NCBI GenBank assembly: GCA_022823165.1 | Contig: JAJDXR010000081.1 | Location: forward strand, 124,001 to 188,000 | Source of the DNA: Anaerolineae bacterium | GTDB lineage: Bacteria; Chloroflexota; Anaerolineae; Aggregatilineales; Phototrophicaceae | Direction of reading: 5' to 3' | Length of the DNA stretch: 64,000 bases | Part shown: positions 44,245-53,575 of the stretch, piece after piece | How the letters are laid out: each line of letters begins with the position of its first letter | How positions within the stretch are numbered: the stretch's first letter is position 1 | Notes under the pieces: generated by a model | What the model was told of the DNA's origin: nothing | Seen by the model: the letters and a program-made list of their open reading frames with translations, nothing else | Databases searched by the model: none | Position numbers and translations under genes: made by a program

Positions 44245-45501
44245 ATGCCCGTCAGCAGGATCGCGCTCATCTGTGTTCATGCCAGCCCGCTAACGCCGAT
44301 GGGCGGCGCTAAAACGGGCGGAATGAACGTCTACATCCGCGAGTTGTCGCGCGAATTGGGCCGGCAGGGTCTTTATGTCGATATCTTCACCCGGCGTACG
44401 AATGCCTTTGAGCCGGAGATCGACAGGACCATCGCTGAAAATGTTTCTGTCATCAGCCTGAAGGTCGGCCCCCCGCTGCCCTGGACGCCTGAGCAGCATT
44501 ACGAGCATCTGTCTGAATTTACGGCCGCGTTGATGGCTTTCGCCACTTTGCGCAGCTTGCGCTACGACATCGTCTACAGCCACTATTGGCTCAGCGGCTG
44601 GGTGGCGGCGAAGCTCAAAGAAGCCTGGGGCACTCGCTTTGTTCACATGTATCACACGCTGGGGCATATGAAGAAGCGCATCACGGCAAGCGCTGGCTAT
44701 CAGCCCGACATCCGTATCCTGACCGAGATGCAAATTTTGCAATCGGCGGATCGTATCATCGCCGCGACTCCAGCCGAGCAGGCGCAGTTGCGCTGGCTGT
44801 ATCGCGCCACCCGCCGGCAGATCGTGGTGATCCCGCCCGGCGTGAATGCCGGGCGTTTCCAAGGCGGAATGTCGGCGCGGGACGCTCGCGAGTCTTTAGC
44901 CTTAAAGCCGGACGGTCATATGCTGCTCTTCGTCGGCAGAATTGAGCCGCTCAAAGCTGTGGATACCATTCTGGAAGCGCTGCATGTCTTGCGGGAGCGG
45001 GAGCCGGCGCTGCTGCGGCGATTGCATTTTATGATAGTCGGCGGAGATCCGGAGAGCGGCGACGATCGCGAAATGAATCGTTTGCAGGCCCTGAGCGTCG
45101 AGCTGGGCATCAATCGCCTGGTGAGTTTCGTAGGCGCCAAGGAACAGTCGGAATTGCCCCGATATTATGCGGCGGCAACGGCCGTCATTATGCCTTCTGA
45201 TTACGAGTCCTTTGGCATGGTGGCGCTGGAAGCCATGTCATCCGGCACTCCGGTGATCGCGTCCCAAGTGGGTGGCTTGCAATTTCTTGTGCGGGATCAG
45301 GAGACGGGTTTTCACATTCCAGCGCGCGAGCCAATCTCGCTGGCGGATTGCATTATCCAATTGCTCAAAGATCCGTCCAAGGCGGCTTCTATGGGCTTGA
45401 GCGCCTCGCGCATTGCCAAGACCTACGCCTGGTCGGAGATCGCGCGCCGGCTGCTGCGTGTATTTGACGAGGTGGCGGATCAGGCGCTGAAAAACGCCTA
45501 G
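44245..45501 (+). CDS. GT4 glycosyltransferase (MshA-like)
   Basis: 418 aa, GT-B fold. N-terminal GGAKTGGMNVYIRELSREL binds the acceptor side as in MshA and sucrose-phosphate synthases. C-terminal donor-site features: VGRIEPLKAVDTILEAL and the E(x7)E segment MPSDYESFGMVALEAMSSG. MshA would start mycothiol synthesis, but no mshB, mshC or mshD is nearby. The CelD-type acetyltransferase upstream could support either a glycan or a GNAT-modified small molecule. Specificity open. Confidence 0.85.
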   Translation: MPVSRIALICVHASPLTPMGGAKTGGMNVYIRELSRELGRQGLYVDIFTRRTNAFEPEIDRTIAENVSVISLKVGPPLPWTPEQHYEHLSEFTAALMAFATLRSLRYDIVYSHYWLSGWVAAKLKEAWGTRFVHMYHTLGHMKKRITASAGYQPDIRILTEMQILQSADRIIAATPAEQAQLRWLYRATRRQIVVIPPGVNAGRFQGGMSARDARESLALKPDGHMLLFVGRIEPLKAVDTILEALHVLREREPALLRRLHFMIVGGDPESGDDREMNRLQALSVELGINRLVSFVGAKEQSELPRYYAAATAVIMPSDYESFGMVALEAMSSGTPVIASQVGGLQFLVRDQETGFHIPAREPISLADCIIQLLKDPSKAASMGLSASRIAKTYAWSEIARRLLRVFDEVADQALKNA

Positions 45502-45806
45502 CCGCCGTAAGAATTGGGCACGTCGGCGACTTTGGCTTCTATGTAGGGCGCCTCGAGCATATATTCCAGCGCCTCGTCTTCCGCGAGGATGGTCTGGCCC
45601 TTGTGGTATAGCGTGTCGTTGAAGCCGTCGTAGCGGTAGCGGCGGTTGACCCAGCCGTGCAAATTGTGTTGCAACAAGACATGAAACTGGATTGCTTCGT
45701 CTTCCGCGAAGACATCTTCGCGCAAGAGCCAAACCGGCGCGTACTGTTCCAAATGAGGGCGCGACTTTTGATCGCGCAGCTTCTTGAGTTCTTCAACTGT
45801 GGTCAT
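45498..45806 (-). CDS. Small hypothetical soluble protein
   Basis: 102 aa from ATG 45806, preceded by GGGGAAG. The sequence is acidic with many aromatic residues (VWLLREDVFAEDEAIQFHVLLQH cut at AEDEAIQF; WVNRRYRYDGFNDTLYHKG). No signal peptide, membrane segment or known motif. Its stop overlaps the end of the glycosyltransferase gene by 4 bp, tail-to-tail. Family unknown to me. Confidence 0.6.
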   Translation of the reverse strand: MTTVEELKKLRDQKSRPHLEQYAPVWLLREDVFAEDEAIQFHVLLQHNLHGWVNRRYRYDGFNDTLYHKGQTILAEDEALEYMLEAPYIEAKVADVPNSYGG

Positions 45807-46016
45807 CGTCTTCCCCGTCACGATTGCCCGTCGTCTGCGACTGCCGCATTGTAGCCTCGCGACGCCCGGTTCACAAGGCGCGCTGCGCGGTGGTTTGCGC
45901 TTGCGTTCTTCGTGATTATATGCGGAGCAATCGCACCAGAATCATAAACGCCGCGTCAATCAAGCAAAATATGGTAGCGACCCGTGGATCGTCCACGCAA
46001 ATTAGCAGAATGTTGT

Positions 46017-46059
46017 GGGCGTTTCGGCGCTGCGCGTAGACACAGCAGGTCAAACGCCC
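46017..46059. repeat. 43-nt palindromic repeat, copy 2 (inverted)
   Basis: GGGCGTTT...AAACGCCC. Reverse complement matches 23362-23404 at 41 of 43 positions; the differences are GCC versus GTT-type changes near one arm. Confidence 0.8.
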
Positions 46060-46084
46060 TGCATAACCAACTTTATTTGGGAGT

Positions 46085-46150
46085 TTGGGTAAATTCTCGG
46101 TGTCCTCGGTGTCCTCGGTGGTAAAAATAATCTGGCGCGATTGGTCTGGA
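46085..46150. repeat. Dispersed CTCGGTGTC repeat
   Basis: Three CTCGGTGTC/CTCGGTGGT units in tandem, then TAAAAATAATCTGGCGCGATTGG. The end matches 23521-23552 (CTCGGTGGTTAAAA...CTGGCGCGATTG). Translated on the minus strand it gives TEDTEDTE, a sequence often seen in mis-annotated intergenic ORFs. Confidence 0.65.
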
Positions 46151-46231
46151 TTATATGAGCATCCACTTCCAAAACGCGAATCTTTGCGTAAACTAGGCGG
46201 CTCATAGCGAATGATAGTGTGGGGCGATGCG

Positions 46232-47494
46232 ATGGATGCGGCGGAAGTGAAGAAAGTAGTGCTGGCGTATAGCGGCGGGCTTGATACCTCGGTGATCGTG
46301 CCCTGGCTGAAGAACAACTACGGCTGTGAGGTCATCTGCTTCTGCGCTGACCTGGGGCAGGAGGAAGAGCTTGACGGCTTGGAAGAAAAAGCCATAGCCT
46401 CAGGCGCGTCCAAGCTGTATGTGCGGGACTTGCGCGAAGAATTCCTGACCGACTTCGTATTCCCGACCTTGCGCGCCGGCGCGGTCTACGAGCGGGAATA
46501 TCTGCTGGGCACATCGTTCGCGCGCCCGCTGATCGCCAAGCACATGGTCGAAATCGCGGCGCAGGAAAAGGCCGATGCCGTTGCCCATGGCTGCACGGGC
46601 AAGGGCAACGATCAAGTCCGATTTGAAGTATCGACCATGGCTTTGAATCCCAAGCTGAAGACGATTGCTCCCTGGCGAGAATGGGATATCCGGGGTCGAG
46701 AAGACGCGCTGGCCTATGCCGAAGAATTTCGGGTGCCGGTGTCACACACCGAGAAAGATATCTATAGCCGGGATCGCAATATCTTTCATCTCTCACACGA
46801 AGGCGGCCTGCTGGAGAACCCCTGGAACGAGCCCGAAAATATGATGTATCAATTGACCAATGCCCCGGAAGAGGCGCCGGATGAAGGGGAATACATCGAC
46901 ATCGGATTTCAGCGCGGCAACCCGGTCAGCCTTAATGGCGCAGCCATGAGCGCGGTAGCGTTGTTTGAAGCGCTCAACAAGATAGGCGGACGCCACGGCA
47001 TCGGACGCACCGATATCGTGGAAAACCGCCTGGTCGGTATGAAGAGCCGCGGCGTATACGAGACGCCGGCCGGCGCCATCGCGCATCGCGCGCATCAGCT
47101 GCTGGAGAGCATTTGCCTCGACAAGCATACCATGCAGTATAAGGACATGGTCGCGCCCAAGTATGCTGAACTCGTCTACAATGGCATGTGGTACAGCAAG
47201 CTGCGCGAAGCGCTGGACGGCTTTGTGGCCGTGACGCAAGCGAACGTAACCGGCACGGTGCGGCTTAAGCTCTACAAGGGCAATATCATCGTGGCCGGTC
47301 GCAAGAGCCCCTACAGTCTGTACCGGGAAGATTACGCCTCCTTCGGCGAAGAGGACGTCTACAATCAGCAAGACGCGCACGGATTTATTCAGCTCTTCGG
47401 CTTGCCAATAAAAGTCGAGGCGATGCTGGAAGTTGAAGGCGGCGCGCTGACTGATTACACCCGTCCCGATTACAGCCGCTTCAAGCGCGACTGA
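46232..47494 (+). CDS. argG: Argininosuccinate synthase
   Basis: 420 aa; joins citrulline and aspartate using ATP. N-terminal P-loop-like [12 protein letters not shown], plus [13 protein letters not shown] and [17 protein letters not shown] 46232 has GTGGGG about 8 nt upstream; ATG 46211 is in frame but has no ribosome site. Precedes argH by 23 bp. Confidence 0.95.
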   Translation: MDAAEVKKVVLAYSGGLDTSVIVPWLKNNYGCEVICFCADLGQEEELDGLEEKAIASGASKLYVRDLREEFLTDFVFPTLRAGAVYEREYLLGTSFARPLIAKHMVEIAAQEKADAVAHGCTGKGNDQVRFEVSTMALNPKLKTIAPWREWDIRGREDALAYAEEFRVPVSHTEKDIYSRDRNIFHLSHEGGLLENPWNEPENMMYQLTNAPEEAPDEGEYIDIGFQRGNPVSLNGAAMSAVALFEALNKIGGRHGIGRTDIVENRLVGMKSRGVYETPAGAIAHRAHQLLESICLDKHTMQYKDMVAPKYAELVYNGMWYSKLREALDGFVAVTQANVTGTVRLKLYKGNIIVAGRKSPYSLYREDYASFGEEDVYNQQDAHGFIQLFGLPIKVEAMLEVEGGALTDYTRPDYSRFKRD

Positions 47495-47517
47495 GGACGG
47501 TAAGCGAGGACAAACGC

Positions 47518-48888
47518 ATGAGCCTTTGGGGCGGGCGATTCAGCCAGACGAGCGCCGACGACCTGCGCGCGCTGAATGACAGCATCGAATTTGATCAGGC
47601 GCTTTGTGCCGAAGACATAGAGGGCAGCATTGTCTACGCCCGCGCATTAGCCGATGCCGATGTCATCACCCAGGCGGAGGCGGAAAGCATTATCGGCGGA
47701 CTGCAGCAAGTCATGCGGGAATTCGATACGGAGGCCTTTGAATTCGCCGAGGGCGATGAAGATATACACACCGCGGTTGAGCGGCGGCTGACTGAACTCA
47801 TTGGCGATGTCGGCGGCAAGCTGCATACCGGACGCAGCCGCAACGACCAGGTGGCGACAGACTTCCGGCTGTGGTCCATGCGCGCGGCGGAACATCTGGC
47901 CGGCGAGCTGCGGCAGTTGCAGACCGCGCTAATAAGCGTGGCGGAAACGCATTGCGACACCGTCTTGCCGGGTTACACGCACCTGCAGCCGGCCCAGCCG
48001 ATCAGTGTTGCCCACTGGTTAATGAGTTTCTTCTGGATGCTGGAGCGAGATCAACATCGGTTGCGCTCGGCGCGAGAACGCATGGCGGAATGTCCGCTGG
48101 GCTCCGGCGCGCTGGCGGGTAATCCCTTCCCCATCGATCGCCGGCAGATAGCCGCTGACCTGGGTTTTGAGCGACCCAGCGAAAATAGTCTGGACGCCGT
48201 CAGCGACCGTGATTTTGTCGCAGATCTGCTCTACGCGGTTTCGCTTTGCGCGGTCCACCTAAGTCGGCTGGCTGAGGACATCCTGATATATTCCAATCCG
48301 GCCTTCGGCTTTATCACGCTGGATGATCGCTACAGCACCGGCTCCAGTTTAATGCCGCAGAAGCGCAACGCCGACCCGATGGAATTGATGCGCGGCAAAA
48401 CGGGACGATTGATTGGCAACCTGGCTGGTTTTCTTTCAACGCTAAAAGGCCTGCCCAGCGGCTACAACAAAGATCTGCAGGAAGACAAAGAAGCCCTCTT
48501 CGATTCGCTAGAGACGATGTTTCTTCTGCTGCCGGTGATTACCGCCAGCGTCTCCAGCCTGATGATCAACGCCAAAGCTATGTCTGAGGCGCTCAGCGAA
48601 GACCTGCTGGCGACAGATCTGGCGGATTATCTAGTTAAGAAGGGGCTGCCCTTTCGACAGGCGCATCATGCCGTGGGCGCTATCGTAAGTCTGGCGGCGG
48701 AGCGAGGTAGCGAGCTTTCCGATTTGGACATAGAGACGTTGCAAGGAGTCAGCGGTTATTTTGCTGATGATGTCGCGGGGGTCTTTGATTTTAGCCGCTC
48801 CCTGGCGCAGCGCAGCTCCTTCGGCGGTACATCAGCCGCGGCCGTCAAGCTGCAAATCGAGCGCGCTAAAGCAACGCTCGCGCGGTAA
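47518..48888 (+). CDS. argH: Argininosuccinate lyase
   Basis: 456 aa, fumarase/aspartase superfamily; splits argininosuccinate to arginine and fumarate. Signature GSSLMPQKRNADPMELMRGK is complete, with HTGRSRNDQVATD and GYTHLQPAQP. ATG has GAGGA upstream. The last two steps of arginine synthesis are thus paired; no Arg-codon leader is seen upstream. Confidence 0.96.
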   Translation: MSLWGGRFSQTSADDLRALNDSIEFDQALCAEDIEGSIVYARALADADVITQAEAESIIGGLQQVMREFDTEAFEFAEGDEDIHTAVERRLTELIGDVGGKLHTGRSRNDQVATDFRLWSMRAAEHLAGELRQLQTALISVAETHCDTVLPGYTHLQPAQPISVAHWLMSFFWMLERDQHRLRSARERMAECPLGSGALAGNPFPIDRRQIAADLGFERPSENSLDAVSDRDFVADLLYAVSLCAVHLSRLAEDILIYSNPAFGFITLDDRYSTGSSLMPQKRNADPMELMRGKTGRLIGNLAGFLSTLKGLPSGYNKDLQEDKEALFDSLETMFLLLPVITASVSSLMINAKAMSEALSEDLLATDLADYLVKKGLPFRQAHHAVGAIVSLAAERGSELSDLDIETLQGVSGYFADDVAGVFDFSRSLAQRSSFGGTSAAAVKLQIERAKATLAR

Positions 48889-48966
48889 TTGTGCACTATT
48901 TATAGAGGTAATTCAGTATAATGTATGAAAGTTTTGTTAAGATATGCCCTGATTGTTGCCGCTTAC

Positions 48967-48995
48967 TTGACAGTCGCAGCATTATTCGCTAGTCT
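48967..48995 (+). promoter_or_regulatory. Putative ilv-leu operon promoter
   Basis: TTGACA (48967-48972), 17-bp spacer, TAGTCT (48990-48995). The -35 box is perfect, the -10 poor. A better -10-like TATATT (49004-49009) has no matching -35. Transcription from either would include the leader peptide. Confidence 0.45.
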
Positions 48996-49028
48996 CCTCA
49001 CGCTATATTGCAGTTATCGAGGGGTGTT

Positions 49029-49103
49029 GTGCGTAGCAGTTCCAGCAAATTGAACGTGATTCTTGTCCTTGTCATTGTCCTCGGGATTATCGGTGGGCTG
49101 TAA
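49029..49103 (+). CDS. Branched-chain amino acid operon leader peptide
   Basis: 24 codons from GTG 49029 to TAA 49101-49103, with GAGGGG 4 nt upstream. After RSSSSKLN the peptide reads VILVLVIVLGII, that is 11 Val, Leu or Ile codons in 12, then GGL. It stands between argH and ilvE and is followed by a terminator and competing antiterminator. This is the classical layout of an ilv leader peptide sensing charged Val, Leu and Ile tRNAs. Confidence 0.87.
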   Translation: MRSSSSKLNVILVLVIVLGIIGGL

Positions 49104-49104
49104 C

Positions 49105-49169
49105 GGCTTGGGCGGCGAATGCGCGTGAGAAAAGCAATCGAGAGCCTCCCAAGCCAAGGGGGGCTTTTT
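49105..49169 (+). terminator. ilv-leu attenuator with competing antiterminator
   Basis: Terminator: AGCCTCCC (49143-49150), loop AAGCCAA, GGGGGGCT (49158-49165), then TTTT. Antiterminator: GGCTTGGG (49105-49112) pairs perfectly with CCCAAGCC (49148-49155); with one mismatch it extends to GGCTTGGGCGG/CCTCCCAAGCC. The two structures share 49145-49150. The antiterminator's left arm starts 2 nt after the leader stop, so a ribosome finishing the leader would cover it and permit termination. Confidence 0.88.
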
Positions 49170-49205
49170 AGTTTACAGGACATGGATGGAAACGAGGGCG
49201 AATAA

Positions 49206-50126
49206 ATGACGGCAGAATGGATTTGGCGCAATGGCGAATTTGTACGCTGGGAGGACGCTACGGTACACGTCAGCGCCCATGCGCTCCACTACGGGTCCAG
49301 CGTGTTTGAGGGAATCCGCGCCTACGATACGCCGAAGGGCGCCGCTATTTTCCGCCTGCGGGAGCACACGGAACGCTTAATGCAGGGCGCCCGCGTCATG
49401 CGCATTGAGCATGACTACGATCCGGAGTCTTTGGACGCCGCCATCATCGAGACGGTGCGCCGCAACGGGCACGCTTCCTGTTACATCCGCCCCATTATCT
49501 TCCGCGGTTCCGGCGCGCTCGGCCTGGAAGGACGCGGCCGCACGACGACCGAGACGGTGATTTTCACCATGGAGTGGGGGCGCTATCTCGGCGCGGAAGC
49601 CATCGAGCAAGGCGTTGATGTCCAGATTAGCTCATTCCGGCGTATGGCGCCCGATACGCATATGGCGCTGGTGAAGGCCGGCGGCAATTACGTCAACAGC
49701 CAATTCGTGAGCATGGAAGCGCATGACAATGGCTTCCAGGAGGGCATCGCCCTGGATGTCAACGGCTATGTCAGCGAGGGCGCCGGCGAAAATATCTTTG
49801 TCATCATGGATGGCCTTGTGTACACGCCCGGCGCCTGGTCATCGATCTTGATGGGCATTACGCGCGAAAGCGCCTTGACCATCTTGGCCGATCAGGGGCT
49901 TGAGGTGCGCTTCCAACCGGTGGCGCGGGAGATGCTGTATATGGCGGACGAAATTTTCTTCACCGGCACCGCGGCTGAGGTCACGCCTGTGAAATCAGTC
50001 GATCGCATTCCCATCGGCTGCGGCGGTCGCGGACCCATTACAGAAGCGGTCCAGCGGGAATTCTTCGCCATCACGGCTGGGGAAGCGCCGGATAAATACA
50101 ATTGGTTAACACGCGTAAATTCCTAG
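49206..50126 (+). CDS. ilvE: Branched-chain amino acid aminotransferase
   Basis: 306 aa, fold type IV PLP enzyme; last step of Val, Leu and Ile synthesis. PLP-Lys is in LVKAGGNYVNSQ. Other landmarks: HALHYGSSVFEGIRAY and EGAGENIFVI. First structural gene after the attenuator; start ATG 49206 with GAGGGCG upstream. Confidence 0.94.
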   Translation: MTAEWIWRNGEFVRWEDATVHVSAHALHYGSSVFEGIRAYDTPKGAAIFRLREHTERLMQGARVMRIEHDYDPESLDAAIIETVRRNGHASCYIRPIIFRGSGALGLEGRGRTTTETVIFTMEWGRYLGAEAIEQGVDVQISSFRRMAPDTHMALVKAGGNYVNSQFVSMEAHDNGFQEGIALDVNGYVSEGAGENIFVIMDGLVYTPGAWSSILMGITRESALTILADQGLEVRFQPVAREMLYMADEIFFTGTAAEVTPVKSVDRIPIGCGGRGPITEAVQREFFAITAGEAPDKYNWLTRVNS

Positions 50127-50166
50127 CTGGATTTGAGTGGACGCGCGAAAGAGCCGGGAGGCGATG

Positions 50167-51867
50167 ATGAAACTCAAGGGTTCGGAAATCATCATGGAAT
50201 GCCTGTTGCGGGAAGGCGTCGATGTCATGTTTGGCTATCCGGGCGGCGCCATCCTGCCGACCTACGATGCCATGGCCAAGTATGACGACCGCATTCATCA
50301 CGTCCTTGTACGCCATGAGCAGGGCGCTTCCCACATGGCCGACGGCTATGCCCGCGCTACCGGCAAGGTCGGCGTCTGCATCGCGACCAGCGGTCCTGGC
50401 GCCACCAACCTGGTGACGGGCCTGGCGACAGCGATGATGGATTCATCCGCCATCGTGGCCATCACCGGCCAGGTGCCTATTCCGGCTATCGGCTCCGACG
50501 CCTTTCAGGAGACTGATGTCACCGGCGTCACGCTGCCTATCACCAAGCACAATTACCTGGTCACCGATGTCAACGAGCTGGCTTATACCATAAAGGAAGC
50601 CTTTTACATCGCGCGTACCGGGCGGCCCGGTCCAGTATTGGTCGATGTGCCCAAAGATGTTCAGAACGCCGAAATCGAATTTGTGTATCCCGACGCGGAT
50701 GTCATGCTGCCCGGCTACCATCCGCCGTCAGAAGCTCGGTCGCACGAAATTGATGGCGCCTTGCGGCTCATCAACGAGGCCGAGCGCCCCATTATTTTGG
50801 CCGGGCACGGCATCACCATGTCCGGCGCGATGAACGAAGTGCGTGAGCTGGCGGAGCGCGCGCAGATTCCGGTTGCGCTTACGCTGCTGGGCAAGGGCGC
50901 GCTGCCGGAAGAGCACCCGCTGGTAATCGGCATGATGGGCATGCACGGCGAAGCATCCGCCAACCTGGCTATACAAGAGGCTGATCTCTTGATCGCGCTG
51001 GGGATGCGCTTCGACGACCGCGTAACCGGCAACTTGAAGACCTATGCTCGGAACGCGCGCAAGATCCACATCGACATTGACCGCTCGGAAATCAACAAGA
51101 ATGTAAAAGCTGATGTCGGTATCGCCGGCGACCTGAAGGCGGTACTGACGCAGTTGCTGCCCAAACTGCCCCAGAAGTCCCACCCGGACTGGATTCGGCG
51201 GATCCGCGATTGGCTGGAAGATTCCAGCGAGCGCGACATCCTGAATTACGAGACGCCGGGAAAACTGATGACGGCGCAGGTGATCAACGACATCTGGCGC
51301 TTGACCGGCGGCAATGCCATCACCGTGACTGATGTGGGGCAGCATCAAATGCTGGAAGCGCAGTACTACCCGCATCAGCGCCCGGCGACCTTGCTGACCA
51401 GCGGCGGATTAGGCACGATGGGCTTTGGCTTTCCCGCGGCCATCGGCGCCAAATTCGGCCAGCCCGATGAAGAAATCTGGGCTATCGTCGGCGACGGCGG
51501 CTTTCAGATGACCTTGTGCGAAATGGCGACCGCCAGGCAAGAAAACATCAATGTCAATATCGCCATCATCAACAACCACTTTCTGGGCATGGTGCGGCAA
51601 TGGCAGGAGCTCTTCTTCGAGAAGCGCTATCAGGCGACCCCGATGGTGAACCCGGATTTCTGTAAATTGGCCGATGCCTACGACATCCCCAATCGCCGGG
51701 TAAGCAGGCGCGATGAAGTCGAAAAGGCCGTCGACTTCGCCCGCGGCATCGACGGCCCGACGCTGATCGAATTCGTGGTCGAGAAAGAAGAAATGGTCTA
51801 CCCGATGGTGCCTGCCGGCGCGGACCTGCACGATATGAAACGCCGGCCCAAACCAGGAGAAGCATGA
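50167..51867 (+). CDS. ilvB: Acetolactate synthase, large subunit
   Basis: 566 aa, TPP enzyme; condenses pyruvate to acetolactate or with 2-oxobutyrate to acetohydroxybutyrate. Catalytic Glu in VRHEQGASHMADGYA, TPP-binding GDGGFQMTLCEMAT...NNHFLGM. ATG 50167 (MKLKGSE) has GGGAGG 5 nt upstream; ATG 50164 and an upstream GTG at 50137 are in frame. Confidence 0.95.
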   Translation: MKLKGSEIIMECLLREGVDVMFGYPGGAILPTYDAMAKYDDRIHHVLVRHEQGASHMADGYARATGKVGVCIATSGPGATNLVTGLATAMMDSSAIVAITGQVPIPAIGSDAFQETDVTGVTLPITKHNYLVTDVNELAYTIKEAFYIARTGRPGPVLVDVPKDVQNAEIEFVYPDADVMLPGYHPPSEARSHEIDGALRLINEAERPIILAGHGITMSGAMNEVRELAERAQIPVALTLLGKGALPEEHPLVIGMMGMHGEASANLAIQEADLLIALGMRFDDRVTGNLKTYARNARKIHIDIDRSEINKNVKADVGIAGDLKAVLTQLLPKLPQKSHPDWIRRIRDWLEDSSERDILNYETPGKLMTAQVINDIWRLTGGNAITVTDVGQHQMLEAQYYPHQRPATLLTSGGLGTMGFGFPAAIGAKFGQPDEEIWAIVGDGGFQMTLCEMATARQENINVNIAIINNHFLGMVRQWQELFFEKRYQATPMVNPDFCKLADAYDIPNRRVSRRDEVEKAVDFARGIDGPTLIEFVVEKEEMVYPMVPAGADLHDMKRRPKPGEA

Positions 51868-52451
51868 TGGCTGAAGCAAGCTCTGAAAACAAAATGACCG
51901 TTGTGGCGCTGGTCGAGAATGAGCCAGGCGTTCTAAACCGAATCGCGAGCATGTTCCGCCGCCGCGCCTTCAATATCGATAGCCTGACCGTCGGCCGGAC
52001 GCATCGCCCGCATATCTCGCGCATGACCATTCGCGTTGTGGCGGGACCCGAATACGCCATGAAGATCGCCGCCAACTTGCAGAAGCTGGTCAACGTCATT
52101 GATGTGCGCGTACTAGACAACGAGCCGCATATTGAGCGCGACCTGGCTCTGATCAAGGTGCGCAATGACGATGCCGATTCGCGCAACACCATCACCGAGA
52201 TCTGCGACCGCTATCCAGCGCGCATCGTAGACGTGGGACCCGAGGTCGCCATCATCGAAATGGTGGGCACGGAAGCCATACTCGAAGCCTTTATTGAAGA
52301 AGTAAAGCCGACCGGCATCGTCGAGATGATTCGCACCGGCGTGGTGTCTATGGGGCGGGGTACCCGCATTCATGATACGACCTTAATCAACCGGCGCAAA
52401 TTGATCGAGGCGGCGTCCAGGGCGCGCCAGGGCAACGGGCGTATCGTCTAA
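51864..52451 (+). CDS. ilvN: Acetolactate synthase, small (regulatory) subunit
   Basis: 195 aa; ACT-domain subunit that gives valine feedback and activates IlvB. VVALVENEPGVLNRIASMF is the ACT start, with SLTVGRTHRPHISRMTI after it. Overlaps ilvB by 4 nt (ATGA), with AGGAG just upstream; ATG 51867 is equally possible. The length of about 195 aa suggests the two-domain form (IlvH-like size). Confidence 0.94.
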   Translation: MMAEASSENKMTVVALVENEPGVLNRIASMFRRRAFNIDSLTVGRTHRPHISRMTIRVVAGPEYAMKIAANLQKLVNVIDVRVLDNEPHIERDLALIKVRNDDADSRNTITEICDRYPARIVDVGPEVAIIEMVGTEAILEAFIEEVKPTGIVEMIRTGVVSMGRGTRIHDTTLINRRKLIEAASRARQGNGRIV

Positions 52452-52507
52452 AGCGATTTCGGCGCCTTGAAAATATCCATTCACTCAATTCAGGAGAGGT
52501 AAGCTAG

Positions 52508-53518
52508 ATGGCGACACTCTATTACGACCAAGACGCGGACTTGTCACTGCTCGACGGCAAGACCATTGCGGTAATCGGATATGGCAGCCAGGGCCATGCT
52601 CATGCGCTCAATGCGCGCGACAGCGGCCAACATGTGATTATCGGCCTGCATGAAGGCAGCAAGAGCAAAGCCAAAGCCGAGGCCGACGGCTTGGCAGTTT
52701 ACACAGTCGCCGATGCGACCCGGCAAGCCGACATCGTGATGGTGCTTATTCCGGATACGCGGCAGGGCGCGGTCTACGACGAGCATATCGCGCCCAACTT
52801 GAAACCCGGCGCCATGCTTATGTTTGCCCATGGCTTCAACATTCACTTCAAAGAGATTGTGCCGCCGGCCACGGTCGATGTCGCCATGATCGCGCCCAAA
52901 GCGCCGGGCCACCGTGTGCGCGAAGTCTTCATTGAAGACGCCGGAACGCCGGGGCTAATCGCCATCGAGCAAGACGCCAGCGGCCAGGCAACCGCCCATG
53001 CGCTGGCTTACGCCAAAGCCATCGGCTGTACGCGCGCCGGCGTTATCGAGACGACCTTCAAAGAAGAGACCGAGACCGATCTCTTTGGCGAGCAGGTAGT
53101 GCTCTGCGGCGGGGTTACTGCGCTGATTCGCGCCAGCTTCGAAACGCTCGTCAAAGCCGGTTACCAGCCGGAAATCGCCTACTTCGAATGCCTGCACGAA
53201 TTGAAGTTGATCGTCGATCTGCTCTACGAAGGCGGGCTGAGTTATATGTGGTACAGCGTCAGCAATACGGCCGAGCAGGGCGGGTACGTCACCGGCGATC
53301 AATTCGAGGAGTCGGTGAAAGAAGAGATGGCGGGTGTTTTGCAGCGCATTCAAAATGGCGAGTTCGCGCGTGACTGGATCGAAGAAAACAAGCAGGGCCG
53401 GCCCAATTTCAACGCTCGCCGACAGCGCGAGCACGACCTGCTGCTGGAGAAGGTCGGCGCGGATCTGCGACAGATGATGCCCTTCCTGGATGCCAAGAAC
53501 ATTAAACAGCAGGATTGA
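52508..53518 (+). CDS. ilvC: Ketol-acid reductoisomerase
   Basis: 336 aa, class I (short) form; isomerises and reduces acetohydroxy acids. Nucleotide fold [13 protein letters not shown] and the Ser-rich loop GLHEGSKSK suggest NADPH use. Catalytic region: [16 protein letters not shown] and the acidic [23 protein letters not shown] 7 nt upstream. Confidence 0.95.
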   Translation: MATLYYDQDADLSLLDGKTIAVIGYGSQGHAHALNARDSGQHVIIGLHEGSKSKAKAEADGLAVYTVADATRQADIVMVLIPDTRQGAVYDEHIAPNLKPGAMLMFAHGFNIHFKEIVPPATVDVAMIAPKAPGHRVREVFIEDAGTPGLIAIEQDASGQATAHALAYAKAIGCTRAGVIETTFKEETETDLFGEQVVLCGGVTALIRASFETLVKAGYQPEIAYFECLHELKLIVDLLYEGGLSYMWYSVSNTAEQGGYVTGDQFEESVKEEMAGVLQRIQNGEFARDWIEENKQGRPNFNARRQREHDLLLEKVGADLRQMMPFLDAKNIKQQD

Positions 53519-53575
53519 TGAGCAAGCGTTCGCGCCATTGCCGCGCAAGACGAATCGAAGAAGGGAGGCGCCCGA

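Larger units (their letters stand above)
45807..46231. other. 425-bp intergenic region with repeats
   Basis: Holds the 43-nt palindrome (46017-46059) and a CTCGGTGTC-type tandem repeat (46085-46150). No protein gene or RNA gene recognised. No clear promoter for argG is visible. Confidence 0.6.

Noticed and set aside
49004..49009. TATATT as the -10 box of the ilv operon
   Set aside because: No -35 at the right distance, and it would leave almost no RNA before the leader ribosome site. Kept only as an alternative.
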